A stretch of DNA of 64,000 nt from Nocardia inohanensis NBRC 100128 (lineage in GTDB: Bacteria > Actinomycetota > Actinomycetes > Mycobacteriales > Mycobacteriaceae): contig NZ_BDBK01000016.1 of assembly GCF_001612945.1 (NCBI RefSeq), positions 62,001-126,000 of the forward strand, given 5' to 3'. A program made the position numbers and the translations under genes. Of this stretch, positions 25,313-33,825 are shown piece after piece (within the stretch, counting starts at the first letter, position 1; each line of letters opens with the position of its first letter). Below the pieces are notes generated by a model. The model ran no database searches. It was not told where the DNA came from and saw nothing but the letters and a program-made list of their open reading frames with translations.

Positions 25313-26371
25313 ATGACCGTGGTCGCGATGGGCATGCCCGCAGTTCGAACCGGGCAGCCATCCTTGGACGGCCGCCCCGATACCCCGTTCCTGGTGGACC
25401 GTTTCGGCCGGGTGGCCAGGGATCTGCGGGTCTCCATCACCGAGAAGTGCTCCCTGCGCTGCACCTACTGCATGCCCGAGGAGGGCCTGCCCGCCATCCC
25501 CGCCGACGAACTGCTCAGCACCGCCGAGCTGATCCGCCTGGTCGTGCTGGCCGTGCGCGAACTCGGGGTGCAGGAGGTGCGCTTCACCGGCGGTGAGCCG
25601 CTCATGCGCCGCGATCTGGAACAGATCATCGCCGGCTGCCGGGCCGAACTCCCCGATATCCCGTTGTCCATGACCAGCAATGGCGTCGGCCTCGAGCATC
25701 GCGCCCGCAAACTGGTCGAGGCCGGTCTCAGCCGCATCAATATCTCCCTCGACACCGTCGATCGCGACGGCTTCGCCAAATTGACCCGCCGCGACCGCCT
25801 GGACTCGGTGCTGTCCGGCATCCGCGCCGCACGGCAGGCCGGCCTGACCCCCATCAAGGTCAACGCCGTCCTCATGCGTGAAACCCTCGGCGGCGCCGCC
25901 GACCTGCTGCAATGGTGTCTCGACGAGGGTTGCGAGCTGCGCTTCATCGAGGAGATGCCCCTCGACGCCGACCACGAGTGGGCGCGCGCCAACATGATCA
26001 CCGCCGCCGAACTCCTGAACGTCCTGGGCGAACGCTTCGAACTCACCGAGGTCGGCCGCGAGGACCCCTCGGCCCCCGCCGAACGCTGGCAGGTCGACGG
26101 CGGCCCGGCAACGGTCGGCATCATCGCCTCGGTAACCCGCAAATTCTGCGGCGACTGCGACCGCACCCGCCTCACCGCCGACGGCCGCATCCGCTCCTGC
26201 CTCTTCAGCGATCAGGAATACGACGTCCGAGCGGCATTGCGCGCCAACGCCTCCGACGCCGACATCGCTACCCTGTGGCGAGGTGCCATGTGGCAGAAAT
26301 GGGCCGGCCACGGCATCGACGCCGCCGGCTTCGTCCCCCCCGAACGAACGATGGGAGCCATCGGTGGTTGA
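25313..26371 (+). CDS. moaA: GTP 3',8-cyclase MoaA (radical SAM)
   Basis: A 352-aa radical SAM enzyme, the first step of Moco synthesis (GTP to 3',8-cH2GTP). The N-terminal 4Fe-4S cluster motif is C46-x3-C50-x2-C53 (KCSLRCTYCM). The C-terminal second cluster is in KFCGDCDRTRLTADGRIRSC, and the chain ends in the conserved Gly-Gly (MGAIGG). AATAAT at 25301-25306, 6 nt from the ATG, could be a -10 box of a leaderless message. The 3' end overlaps moaD by 8 bp. Confidence 0.95.
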   Translation: MTVVAMGMPAVRTGQPSLDGRPDTPFLVDRFGRVARDLRVSITEKCSLRCTYCMPEEGLPAIPADELLSTAELIRLVVLAVRELGVQEVRFTGGEPLMRRDLEQIIAGCRAELPDIPLSMTSNGVGLEHRARKLVEAGLSRINISLDTVDRDGFAKLTRRDRLDSVLSGIRAARQAGLTPIKVNAVLMRETLGGAADLLQWCLDEGCELRFIEEMPLDADHEWARANMITAAELLNVLGERFELTEVGREDPSAPAERWQVDGGPATVGIIASVTRKFCGDCDRTRLTADGRIRSCLFSDQEYDVRAALRANASDADIATLWRGAMWQKWAGHGIDAAGFVPPERTMGAIGG

Positions 26372-26606
26372 GGTCCGCTATTTCGCCGCCATAGCCGACG
26401 CGGTAGGCAAATCCAGCGAACACCTGGACCTCCCCGCCGGCGCCACCGTCGGCGACCTCCGCACCACCCTCGCCGCCACCTACGGCCCCACCCTCGACCC
26501 CATGCTCAAGGTCTGCGCCTACCTCATCGGCGACGAACTCACCCGAGACGCCACCGCCGCCCTCACCCCCCGCGTCGACGTCCTCCCGCCCTTCGCCGGC
26601 GGCTAG
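26364..26606 (+). CDS. moaD: Molybdopterin synthase small subunit MoaD
   Basis: An 80-aa ubiquitin-like sulfur carrier. It starts at GTG 26364 inside the end of moaA and reads VEVRYFAAIADAVGKSSE. It ends PPFAGG; the terminal Gly-Gly is the site of adenylation and thiocarboxylation. The 8-bp overlap means it is translationally coupled to moaA. It works with MoaE encoded on the opposite strand in this cluster. Confidence 0.93.
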   Translation: MVEVRYFAAIADAVGKSSEHLDLPAGATVGDLRTTLAATYGPTLDPMLKVCAYLIGDELTRDATAALTPRVDVLPPFAGG

Positions 26607-26694
26607 CACCCTTTTCGCAACTATGCGGTAACGCTATCGCCGCACCCGGGGATACACCGACTGTCCGGTACATCCCGCCTCCCGGAGGTAGCGC

Positions 26695-26835
26695 ATGAAG
26701 CGGCTACTGCTCGCCTTGCTCTTCGGTACAGCGATCGTCCTCACCGCCCTGCATTCCCTCGCCGAAGGCGCGGCGGTCCCGCGGCTGACCTGCAACTCGA
26801 CCGTGCTGGGCGGTACCGGTACGCCGCCGAGATAG
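26695..26835 (+). CDS. 46-aa secreted peptide
   Basis: A small ORF with a strong SD (GGAGG at about 26684-26688, 6 nt spacing) after the moaAD unit. It encodes a signal-peptide-like N-terminus (MKRLLLALLFGTAIVLTAL) with a plausible cleavage after the A-x-A region near residue 27. A mature peptide of about 18 residues follows, with one Cys (LTCNSTVLGG). The stop lies 2 bp from the end of the convergent nadE. There is no homology that I recognise; the RBS and signal peptide make it credible. Confidence 0.55.
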   Translation: MKRLLLALLFGTAIVLTALHSLAEGAAVPRLTCNSTVLGGTGTPPR

Positions 26836-26837
26836 CT

Positions 26838-27677
26838 TCAGCGCCACCAGGTATCGAGCGGGGTGACCGGGACGGTGCGCTTGTGGCGGGTGTTGCGGTA
26901 GATGGTTTCCAGGCGCTCCGCTACTTCGGGGGTGACGTCCTGGCCTTCCAGGTAGTCGTCGATCTGGGCGTACTTCAGGCCCAGGGCTTCTTCGTCGGGG
27001 AGGGCGGGGCGGTCGTCTTCGAGGTCGGCGGTGGGGACCTTCTGCCAGACGCTGGGGGGTGCGCCGAGTTCCTGGAGCAGGGCGGCGCCCTGGCGTTTGC
27101 TGAGGCCGGTGAGGGGGGTGAGGTCGACGCCGCCGTCGCCGTACTTGGTGAAGAAGCCGGTGATCGCTTCGGCGGCGTGGTCGGTGCCGACGACGAGCAT
27201 GTTCAGCTGGCCGGCTATCGCGTACTGCAAGACCATTCGCTCGCGGGCTTTGATGTTGCCGCGGACGAAGTCGCGCAGTCGTGGTGTGTCGCCGATGATT
27301 TCGCGGATCGCCTCGGCGGCTTCGTCGGCGCCGGCGTCGGCGCTGGGCTTGACGTTCACCGTGATGGATTTGTCGGGCTGGATGAAGCGCAGGGCGATCT
27401 GGGCGTCTTCCTCGTCGGCTTGGACGCCGTAGGGGAGGCGGACCGCGACGAAGGTGACGTCGTGGCCTTCGGTGCGCAGCTCCTCGGCGGCCAGCTGGCA
27501 CAGGCGGCCGGTCAGGGTGGAGTCCTGGCCGCCGCTGATGCCGAGCACGAAACCCTTTGCGGGCGTGGCGCGCAGGTAGTCCTTGAGGAAGTCGATGCGC
27601 CGCCGCACTTCGAGTTTCGGTTCGATGGTCGGCGAGACGCCCAACTCGGCGATGATCTGTGCGCGCAGGTTCCCCAT
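26838..27677 (-). CDS. nadE: Ammonia-dependent NAD+ synthetase
   Basis: A 279-aa NAD synthetase that amidates nicotinic acid adenine dinucleotide. The PP-loop is SGGQDS (48-53). Further family motifs are RLPYGVQADEEDAQIAL, GNIKARERMVLQYA, VVGTDHAAEAITGFFTKYGDGG and PLTGLSKRQG. There is no N-terminal nitrilase domain, so it uses free NH3, unlike the glutamine-dependent enzyme typical of mycobacteria. It lies 4 bp after a tetR gene on the same strand, suggesting co-transcription. Confidence 0.95.
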   Translation of the reverse strand: MGNLRAQIIAELGVSPTIEPKLEVRRRIDFLKDYLRATPAKGFVLGISGGQDSTLTGRLCQLAAEELRTEGHDVTFVAVRLPYGVQADEEDAQIALRFIQPDKSITVNVKPSADAGADEAAEAIREIIGDTPRLRDFVRGNIKARERMVLQYAIAGQLNMLVVGTDHAAEAITGFFTKYGDGGVDLTPLTGLSKRQGAALLQELGAPPSVWQKVPTADLEDDRPALPDEEALGLKYAQIDDYLEGQDVTPEVAERLETIYRNTRHKRTVPVTPLDTWWR

Positions 27678-27681
27678 GCCG

Positions 27682-28404
27682 TCACTCTAACGGGGCGGCC
27701 GGCGCGGTGACCGTGCGGACGAGGGTCTCCCAGTGGTCGCCGATCTGTTCCAGGGTGTAGCCGAGCGCTCGGATCTGATGCAGCACCAGCGCGGCGTCCA
27801 GGGTGGCCAGCAGGGTGTCGGCCAGCAGGCGCGGATCGCATGCGGTCCCGGCCTGCCGGAGCAGCAGTGCCACATGGGTTTTGGCGATGTTGTACGGCGC
27901 GCTGGAGTGCCGCGCCAGATCGGCGGCCTTGCGCACGTCGCCCTCCACCTCGACGGCGGCCAGCCGGGCGCGGCCGAAGGCGATCAGGCGGTCGGCCGGG
28001 GGTGCGCCGGGCCCGAGCGGGGGCGGCCCGAACATGTAGGCGGCCTGGAGCTTCTGATCGGATTGGTCGAGCAGTGCCAGCATCAATCCGGCGCGATTGC
28101 CGAAACGGCGGAAGACCGTGCCCTTGCCGACGCCCGCACGTTTGGCGACCGCGTCCATGGTCACCGCCGCCGCGCCCTGTTCCCGCACCAGCGTCTCGGC
28201 GGCGTCCAGCAGCAGTTGCCGGTTGCGGGCGGCGTCGCTGCGTTCGTGGGTGCCGCCGGGATTGAGCAGCGGCACCGAATGCGGCGGCGGCAGCTGGCCC
28301 GGGATGGGTTCGAGCGGCAGTCCCACGGGTTCGATGGACAGGCTCGAGCCCCAGGCCGGCGGTTCGGCCGGCGGGGGCGGGTCGCGGGGCGTGTCGCGGT
28401 TCAC
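27682..28404 (-). CDS. TetR-family transcriptional regulator
   Basis: A 240-aa regulator with an unusually long Pro-rich N-terminal extension (about 55 residues, starting at GTG 28404). The TetR HTH follows (RQLLLDAAETLVREQGAAAV; GVGKGTVFRRFGNRAGL), then a C-terminal domain of the TetR_C type seen in SbtR-like proteins. A shorter start inside the extension is possible but no better RBS was seen. It is divergent from the NADPH-dependent FMN reductase gene (28505) and is probably its local repressor, and is co-transcribed with nadE. Confidence 0.87.
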   Translation of the reverse strand: MNRDTPRDPPPPAEPPAWGSSLSIEPVGLPLEPIPGQLPPPHSVPLLNPGGTHERSDAARNRQLLLDAAETLVREQGAAAVTMDAVAKRAGVGKGTVFRRFGNRAGLMLALLDQSDQKLQAAYMFGPPPLGPGAPPADRLIAFGRARLAAVEVEGDVRKAADLARHSSAPYNIAKTHVALLLRQAGTACDPRLLADTLLATLDAALVLHQIRALGYTLEQIGDHWETLVRTVTAPAAPLE

Positions 28405-28504
28405 AGTGCAGGTTCTCCAAACCCGGGAATGGAAGCGGACTGTAGTCCGGTTAGTGTCTCATGCAAGTTAGCCACTGGATCAGAAATTCCCAGGAGTGAT
28501 CACC

Positions 28505-29068
28505 ATGTCGCAGACCCGCCTTCTCGTTCTGGTCGGCAGCCTTCGCGCCGCTTCGATCAACCGCCGGTTGGCCGAGGCCGCCGTGCAGACCGCCCCGGAG
28601 GGCGTCGAGGTCGCCATCTACGAGGGCCTCGCCGATATTCCTTTCTACAACGAAGATCTCGACGCCGAAGGCAAGGTGCCCGCCGCGGCGCAGGCGTTGC
28701 GCGCGCAGGTGGCGGCCGCCGGCGGTTTGCTGCTGGTGACCCCCGAATACAACGGCACCCTGCCGGCCGTGCTCAAGAACGCCATCGACTGGGCTTCCCG
28801 GCCGTACGGCGCGGGCGCGCTGAAGGGTAAGCCGGTCGCGGTGGTCAGCGCGTCCATTTCGCCGAACGCCGCCAAGTGGTCGCACGACGACGCGGTGAAG
28901 GCGCTGGGCGTGGCGGGCGCGGAGGTCGTGAAGGACGCGTCGCTGAACTTCGGCACGATCGGGCAGCGCTTCGCCGAGGCGCACCCGGCCGACGATGCCG
29001 AGGCGCTGACCCAGCTGGCCGCGACCGTGCGGCTGCTGGCCGACGCCACCGCGAAGGTGAACGCCTGA
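28505..29068 (+). CDS. NADPH-dependent FMN reductase
   Basis: A 187-aa flavodoxin-like reductase of the NADPH-dependent FMN reductase/quinone reductase family. The FMN phosphate loop is GSLRAASINRRLA (8-20), the substrate/flavin-binding region is TPEYNGTLPAVLKNAIDW, and SRPYGAGALKGKPVAVVS follows. AGGAG at 28492-28496, 8 nt away, sets ATG 28505. It is divergent from the TetR gene. It probably acts in quinone or azo-compound detoxification. Confidence 0.92.
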   Translation: MSQTRLLVLVGSLRAASINRRLAEAAVQTAPEGVEVAIYEGLADIPFYNEDLDAEGKVPAAAQALRAQVAAAGGLLLVTPEYNGTLPAVLKNAIDWASRPYGAGALKGKPVAVVSASISPNAAKWSHDDAVKALGVAGAEVVKDASLNFGTIGQRFAEAHPADDAEALTQLAATVRLLADATAKVNA

Positions 29069-29140
29069 CGGTGCGGGTGCCGCCCCGTATATAGGAGCGA
29101 TCAACTGGCAACCACATTGATTACTCGCTGAATCCAGTAC

Positions 29141-29175
29141 GAGGCCACGGCTTTACAGCCGTGGCCTCGCGCTTT
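29141..29175 (+). terminator. Hairpin terminator after FMN reductase gene
   Basis: GAGGCCACGGC (29141-29151) pairs perfectly with GCCGTGGCCTC (29158-29168) over a 6-nt loop. GCGCTTTT follows, giving a good intrinsic terminator. Confidence 0.85.
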
Positions 29176-29204
29176 TCCGGGGTGTGATGAGCTAACTTCA
29201 GCGC

Positions 29205-30089
29205 ATGAAGCAACTTGCTGGCAAACATGCCTGGGGGCGGTATTGCGCGGCCGGACTGCTGGCCCTGGCGGCCACCACGGTGACCGCCGCCGAGGCTGCC
29301 GCGGAATCGAACGTCCTTGTGCACCTGGGCAACTGGGCCGGATACGTGATAAAGGGCGACTTCCGCTCGGTCAGCGCCACCTGGGTGCAGCCCGCCGTCG
29401 CTTGCACCAATCCCGGTGTGTTCCAGCGCGTGGTGCCGTGGGTGGGTTTGAACGGCGCGAACGGCCCGGACAACCGGGTGGCGCTGCCGCTCATGCAGAC
29501 CGGCGCGGAGACCGGATGCATCAGCGACGCCGCCGTGTACGCGACCACGCCCGGATTGCAGCTGGAGAACGTGGCGGCCGGGCTCGTCTACACCAGCCCG
29601 TGGCTGGCGAATCAGGTCATGGGCGCGGGGGATGACCTGTCGAACATGCTCGGCGGCATCGCCGACGGCATCTGCGCGACCGGAGCGCTGGGCGCGGCCT
29701 GCGTGCCGGATCAGGGGAGCGACGCGTGGTGGGAGGGGTATCCGGATCCACCGGTCACCTACGAGGACGTGACCGTGAACGCCGGCGATGTCATGCACGC
29801 CTCGGTCGATTGGGACGGGCACGTCTACACGATGGCGCTGGAGAACCGCACCCGGAACTGGCGCAAGGTGGCCACCCAGGTGTCGGACGCACCGGCGCGC
29901 ACCGCGGAGATCGTCATCGAAGGGCACCTCGACGCGGCGCTGCCGGGGTTCACGCCGGTGACCTTCACCGAGATCGAGGTCGACGGAAAGCCGCTGTCCG
30001 CCTACGACGCTCAGGTCTACGGCATCGCCGCCACCAACCGGATGCTGTATCCCGGCCCCGTCGACGGGTCCAGCTTCACGCTCTCCTAG
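29205..30089 (+). CDS. Secreted G1-family (eqolisin) glutamic endopeptidase
   Basis: A 294-aa secreted protein with a signal peptide (about 1-33; cleavage near AEAAA). The mature part matches the G1/eqolisin pattern: NWAGYVIKGDFRSVSATWVQP, where the Gln of WVQP is the catalytic Gln, then PWVGLNG, QTGAETGC, WWEGYPDPP, and AEIVIEG carrying the catalytic Glu. Four or more Cys could form disulfides. Eqolisins are acid proteases first known from fungi, and bacterial members occur in actinobacteria. It stands alone between a terminator and the nrdH promoter region. Confidence 0.8.
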   Translation: MKQLAGKHAWGRYCAAGLLALAATTVTAAEAAAESNVLVHLGNWAGYVIKGDFRSVSATWVQPAVACTNPGVFQRVVPWVGLNGANGPDNRVALPLMQTGAETGCISDAAVYATTPGLQLENVAAGLVYTSPWLANQVMGAGDDLSNMLGGIADGICATGALGAACVPDQGSDAWWEGYPDPPVTYEDVTVNAGDVMHASVDWDGHVYTMALENRTRNWRKVATQVSDAPARTAEIVIEGHLDAALPGFTPVTFTEIEVDGKPLSAYDAQVYGIAATNRMLYPGPVDGSSFTLS

Positions 30090-30350
30090 CGGGTCGCCCG
30101 CGCCCCGCGGGGGGATCGCGACACGCCGAGGCGGTTCGGTGCCCCAGGAATTCGGGGCACCGCCGGGAGCCGCCCCGAACCCCCTGTTCGGCCGGTGCTG
30201 CTGTGACTGCTGTGATGCCAGTTGATCAGCGGGAACGGTGTGTTTGCTGGAAATGTGCTGAAAGCCCAAATTGTGATCTGCGCCTCAGTCGTGTCGAGTT
30301 GCGAATCGAGTGTCCAGGTACTTACGGCACCAGAATTTCACCTTTGTGAG
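30090..30350. other. Non-coding interval upstream of nrdH promoter
   Basis: No ORF with coding character was found in the 30090-30350 part of the 474-bp gap before nrdH. GC content drops markedly after 30200, as expected for a promoter region. A GC stem (GGGGCACCG region near 30140-30180) could terminate the peptidase gene. Confidence 0.5.
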
Positions 30351-30398
30351 TCGCAACATGTCGTGTTGGAAGATTCTGTCGGCCACTAGGTGTAGTGT
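30351..30398 (+). promoter_or_regulatory. Pair of NrdR-like boxes upstream of nrdHIE
   Basis: Two 16-bp sites, TCGCAACATGTCGTGT (30351-30366) and CCACTAGGTGTAGTGT (30383-30398), resemble the NrdR consensus acaCwAtATaTwGtgt at about 11 and 12 of 16 positions. Their centres are 32 bp apart, close to three helical turns, as usual for NrdR box pairs. A similar pair with the same spacing precedes nrdF at 49364-49411. Site identity is read by eye; the nrdR gene is not in this window. Confidence 0.65.
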
Positions 30399-30563
30399 CT
30401 TGGGAGCTGGAACGCCGCGAGAGATGAACCGGAGAAATCACGGTTCCGGTCTCCGCGACCAGGGGCTTCGGTCTCACTTCCAGGGGTTTGCGCAGGAACT
30501 ACGTGGATCTTGTTTTCAGTCGTGCACTGCATACGGATCGAAGGCCAGGAGAAGGGGATACCA

Positions 30564-30803
30564 ATGACCATCACCGTTTACACCAAGCCCGCTTGTGTTC
30601 AGTGCAATGCCACCTACCGCGCGCTCGACAAGGCCGGTGTCGCCTACGAGGTCATCGACATCTCCGAGAGCCCCGAAGCCCGCGATTACGTCATGGCCCT
30701 GGGCTACCTGCAAGCCCCCGTCGTCGTCGCCGGTGAGGACCACTGGTCCGGCTTCCGCCCGGACCGCATCAAGGCCCTCGCCGAGTCCGTCGCCGTCGCC
30801 TAG
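30564..30803 (+). CDS. nrdH: Glutaredoxin-like protein NrdH
   Basis: A 79-aa thioredoxin-fold electron donor for class Ib ribonucleotide reductase. The redox motif CVQC (with MTITVYTKPACVQCNAT at the start) and the C-terminal WSGFRPDRIK are typical of NrdH. SD AGGAGAAGGGG precedes ATG 30564. It is the first gene of nrdHIE and its promoter carries the NrdR-like boxes. Confidence 0.96.
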   Translation: MTITVYTKPACVQCNATYRALDKAGVAYEVIDISESPEARDYVMALGYLQAPVVVAGEDHWSGFRPDRIKALAESVAVA

Positions 30804-30860
30804 CGACACCGGAGCGGCTCCGGCCGCTCCAGCAGGTTGTCCGAGCCCGAAAGGAGGGAG

Positions 30861-31331
30861 ATGGCCGAGATGTCTACCCAGGCAAGCAATCTCGTCTACT
30901 TCTCCAGCGCTTCGGAGAACACGCACCGCTTCGTCGAACGGCTGGGTATCCCCGCCGTTCGCATACCGCTTCATACTGCCGACTCGCTTCGCGTCGAAGA
31001 ACCCTACGTGCTGATCGTCCCCACCTACGGGGGTGGTCGGCATGTTTTGGGAGGGACCCGATCCGAGAAGGAATTCGTCCCCCGTCAGGTGGCCAAATTC
31101 CTCAACGATCCCCACAACCGCGCCCTGCTGCGCGGCGTGATAGCGGCCGGCAACACCAACTTCGGTGATACGTACTGCTATGCGGGAGAGGTCATCTCGC
31201 GCAAAGCAGGGGTTCCGTACCTGTATCGCTTCGAACTCATGGGAACTGCCGAGGACGTCGCGCGCGTCCGAGAGGGATTGGACTTGTTTTGGCAACGACA
31301 ACAGCACCGGCCGGAAAGGCTGCCCGCGTAG
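30861..31331 (+). CDS. nrdI: Flavodoxin NrdI
   Basis: A 156-aa flavodoxin that supplies the oxidant for assembling the Mn(III)2-tyrosyl radical in NrdF. FMN-binding motifs are YFSSASENTHRFVERL, VPTYGGG and AAGNTNFGDTYCYAG. AAAGGAGG lies just upstream; ATG 30861 has very short spacing and ATG 30870 (MSTQ) longer, so the start is uncertain by 3 codons. The 3' end overlaps nrdE by 43 bp. Confidence 0.94.
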   Translation: MAEMSTQASNLVYFSSASENTHRFVERLGIPAVRIPLHTADSLRVEEPYVLIVPTYGGGRHVLGGTRSEKEFVPRQVAKFLNDPHNRALLRGVIAAGNTNFGDTYCYAGEVISRKAGVPYLYRFELMGTAEDVARVREGLDLFWQRQQHRPERLPA

Positions 31332-33469
31332 AGCGGACCGTCAGCAGCACCGAAACCGCGGGCATGGACTACCACGCCCTCAACGCGATGCTGAACCTGT
31401 ACGGGCCCAACGGCGAGATCCAGTTCGACAAGGATCGCGAAGCGGCGCACCAGTACTTCCTCCAGCACGTCAACCAGAACACCGTCTTCTTCCACAACCT
31501 GCGGGAGAAGCTCGACTACCTGGTCAAGGAGAACTACTACGAGACCGAGGTGCTCGACCAGTACAGCTTCGACTTCACCAAGAAGCTGTTCAAGCAGGCC
31601 TACGGCAAGAAGTTCCGTTTCCCCACCTTCCTCGGCGCGTTCAAGTACTACACCTCGTACACGCTGAAGACCTTCGACGGTAAGCGCTACCTGGAGCGGT
31701 TCGAGGATCGCGTCTGCATGGTCGCGCTGACCCTCGCCGCCGGTGACGAGCAGCTGGCCTCGGAGCTGGTCGACGAGATCATGGACGGCCGCTTCCAGCC
31801 GGCCACCCCGACCTTCCTGAACTCGGGCAAGAAGCAGCGCGGCGAGCCGGTCTCCTGCTTCCTGCTGCGCATCGAAGACAATATGGAGTCGATCGGCCGC
31901 TCCATCAACTCCGCCTTGCAGCTGTCCAAGCGCGGCGGCGGAGTGGCCTTGCTGCTCAGCAATATTCGTGAGACCGGCGCCCCGATCAAGAAGATCGAGA
32001 ACCAGTCCTCGGGCGTCATCCCGATCATGAAGCTGCTGGAGGACTCCTTCTCCTACGCCAACCAGCTGGGTGCGCGGCAGGGCGCGGGCGCGGTGTACCT
32101 GCACGCCCATCACCCCGACATCTACCGCTTCCTGGACACCAAGCGCGAGAACGCGGACGAGAAGATCCGCATCAAGACGCTCTCGCTGGGTGTGGTGATC
32201 CCGGACATCACCTTCGAGCTGGCGAAGAAGAACGAGGACATGTACCTGTTCTCGCCGTACGACGTGGAGCGCATCTACGGAGTGCCGTTCGCCGACATCA
32301 ATGTCACCGAGAAGTACTACGAGATGGTCGACGACAAGCGGATTCGCAAGTCCAAGATCAAGGCTCGCGAGTTCTTCCAGACCATCGCCGAGTTGCAGTT
32401 CGAGTCCGGCTACCCGTACATCATGTACGAGGACACCGTGAACCGCGCCAACCCGATCAAGGGCAAGATCACCCACTCCAACCTGTGCTCGGAGATCCTC
32501 CAGGTCTCCACCCCGTCGGAGTTCAACGACGATCTGTCCTACTCCAAGGTCGGCAAGGACATCTCCTGCAACCTGGGTTCGCTGAACATCGCCAAGTCGA
32601 TGGATTCCCCCGACTTCGGCAAGACGGTGGAGACGGCCATCCGCGCGCTGACCGCGGTGTCGGACCAGACCCACATCTACTCGGTGCCCTCGATCGAGCA
32701 GGGCAACAACGAATCCCACGCCATCGGCCTGGGTCAGATGAACCTGCACGGCTACCTGGCGCGTGAGCACGTCCACTACGGCTCCGAAGAGGGCGTGGAC
32801 TTCACCAACATCTACTTCTACACCGTGGCCTTCCACGCGATCCGGGCCTCGAACCTGATCGCCCAGGAGCGCGGCAGCTACTTCGGCGGCTTCCCCGAGT
32901 CGAAGTACGCCAGCGGTGAGTTCTTCGACAAGTACACCGATCAGGTGTGGGAGCCCGCCACCGAGCGCGTCCGCCAGCTCTTCGCGGACGCCGGCGTGCA
33001 CATCCCGACCCAGGACGATTGGCGCGAGCTCAAGGCCAAGGTCATGGAGCACGGCATCTACAACCAGAACCTCCAGGCCGTCCCGCCGACCGGTTCGATC
33101 TCCTACATCAACCACTCCACCAGCTCCATCCACCCGGTGGCGTCGAAGATCGAGATCCGCAAGGAAGGCAAGATCGGCCGCGTCTACTACCCGGCCCCCT
33201 ACCTCACCAACGAGAACCTCGAGTACTTCGAAGACGCCTACGACATCGGCTTCGAGAAGATCATCGACACCTACGCCGCGGCGACGCAGCACGTCGATCA
33301 GGGCCTGTCGCTGACCCTGTTCTTCAAGGACAGCGCCACCACCCGCGACGTCAACCGCGCCCAGATCTACGCCTGGCGCAAGGGCATCAAGACCCTCTAC
33401 TACATCCGCATCCGCCAGATGGCCCTGGAGGGCACCGAAGTAGAGGGCTGCGTCAGCTGCATGCTCTGA
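31289..33469 (+). CDS. nrdE: Class Ib ribonucleotide reductase alpha subunit NrdE
   Basis: A 726-aa catalytic subunit reducing NDPs to dNDPs. It contains the class I alpha motifs PTFLNSGKKQRGEPVSCFLL, GGGVALLLSNIRETGAPIK, NLCSEILQ and QAVPPTGSISYINHSTSSIHP. The C-terminal shuttle cysteine pair is in GCVSCML. The TTG start at 31289 lies inside nrdI; the next in-frame ATG (AGMDYHALN) would remove 25 poorly conserved residues. It lacks an N-terminal ATP-cone, as expected for class Ib. In related genomes nrdF is only a few genes away; here it is 16 kb downstream. Confidence 0.96.
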   Translation: MATTTAPAGKAARVERTVSSTETAGMDYHALNAMLNLYGPNGEIQFDKDREAAHQYFLQHVNQNTVFFHNLREKLDYLVKENYYETEVLDQYSFDFTKKLFKQAYGKKFRFPTFLGAFKYYTSYTLKTFDGKRYLERFEDRVCMVALTLAAGDEQLASELVDEIMDGRFQPATPTFLNSGKKQRGEPVSCFLLRIEDNMESIGRSINSALQLSKRGGGVALLLSNIRETGAPIKKIENQSSGVIPIMKLLEDSFSYANQLGARQGAGAVYLHAHHPDIYRFLDTKRENADEKIRIKTLSLGVVIPDITFELAKKNEDMYLFSPYDVERIYGVPFADINVTEKYYEMVDDKRIRKSKIKAREFFQTIAELQFESGYPYIMYEDTVNRANPIKGKITHSNLCSEILQVSTPSEFNDDLSYSKVGKDISCNLGSLNIAKSMDSPDFGKTVETAIRALTAVSDQTHIYSVPSIEQGNNESHAIGLGQMNLHGYLAREHVHYGSEEGVDFTNIYFYTVAFHAIRASNLIAQERGSYFGGFPESKYASGEFFDKYTDQVWEPATERVRQLFADAGVHIPTQDDWRELKAKVMEHGIYNQNLQAVPPTGSISYINHSTSSIHPVASKIEIRKEGKIGRVYYPAPYLTNENLEYFEDAYDIGFEKIIDTYAAATQHVDQGLSLTLFFKDSATTRDVNRAQIYAWRKGIKTLYYIRIRQMALEGTEVEGCVSCML

Positions 33470-33490
33470 CCTTCCGAAAAGCATTGCGGT

Positions 33491-33521
33491 AAGGGCGTTC
33501 CCGGCCTCCGGGAACGCCCTT
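33491..33521 (+). terminator. Intrinsic terminator of the nrdHIE operon
   Basis: AAGGGCGTTCCCGG (33491-33504) pairs perfectly with CCGGGAACGCCCTT (33508-33521) over a 3-nt loop, a 14-bp stem directly after nrdE. It marks the end of the conserved block and the left side of the accessory island. Confidence 0.9.
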
Positions 33522-33606
33522 CCGTCTTGTCCGAGGTCGAATGCAGGCATACGATTTCTTGAATCGGTATGCGTGATATGGAGTTGCCCCACTCCGGGAG
33601 GTGACG

Positions 33607-33825
33607 ATGTCTCGGACGATCATCGACGTCGACGATGAAGCGCTGGCTCAGGTCGCTGAGTTGCTCGGCACCAGTACGAAGCAGGACACGGTGAATGCCG
33701 CACTGCGGCAGGTGATCGCGCGCCATCGACGGGCGGCTGCCCTGGAGCGGACGATGACCAAGTCGCGCGAAGGGCAATACGACGACGTGGTCGCACCTGG
33801 CCGCAAGGCTGAGGCGTGGCGGTAG
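33607..33825 (+). CDS. VapB-type antitoxin (orphan)
   Basis: A 72-aa protein with the VapB/DUF2191 pattern: SRTIIDVDDEALAQVAELLG, then TKQDTVNAALRQVIARHRR, a ribbon-helix-helix-like N-terminus, and a charged C-terminal tail that would wrap the toxin. GGGAGGTG precedes ATG 33607. The expected vapC start overlaps its stop (GTG 33816), but that gene is broken, leaving an antitoxin without its toxin. It is the first gene of the island after nrdE. Confidence 0.78.
   Translation: MSRTIIDVDDEALAQVAELLGTSTKQDTVNAALRQVIARHRRAAALERTMTKSREGQYDDVVAPGRKAEAWR

Noticed and set aside
25330..25355. tRNA-like GTTCGAACC motif
   Set aside because: Lies inside moaA (AVRTGQP codons); no acceptor stem or anticodon arm around it.
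31178..33592. 804-codon minus-strand frame opposite nrdE
   Set aside because: Pure antisense of nrdE, no recognisable domain; a high-GC artefact.
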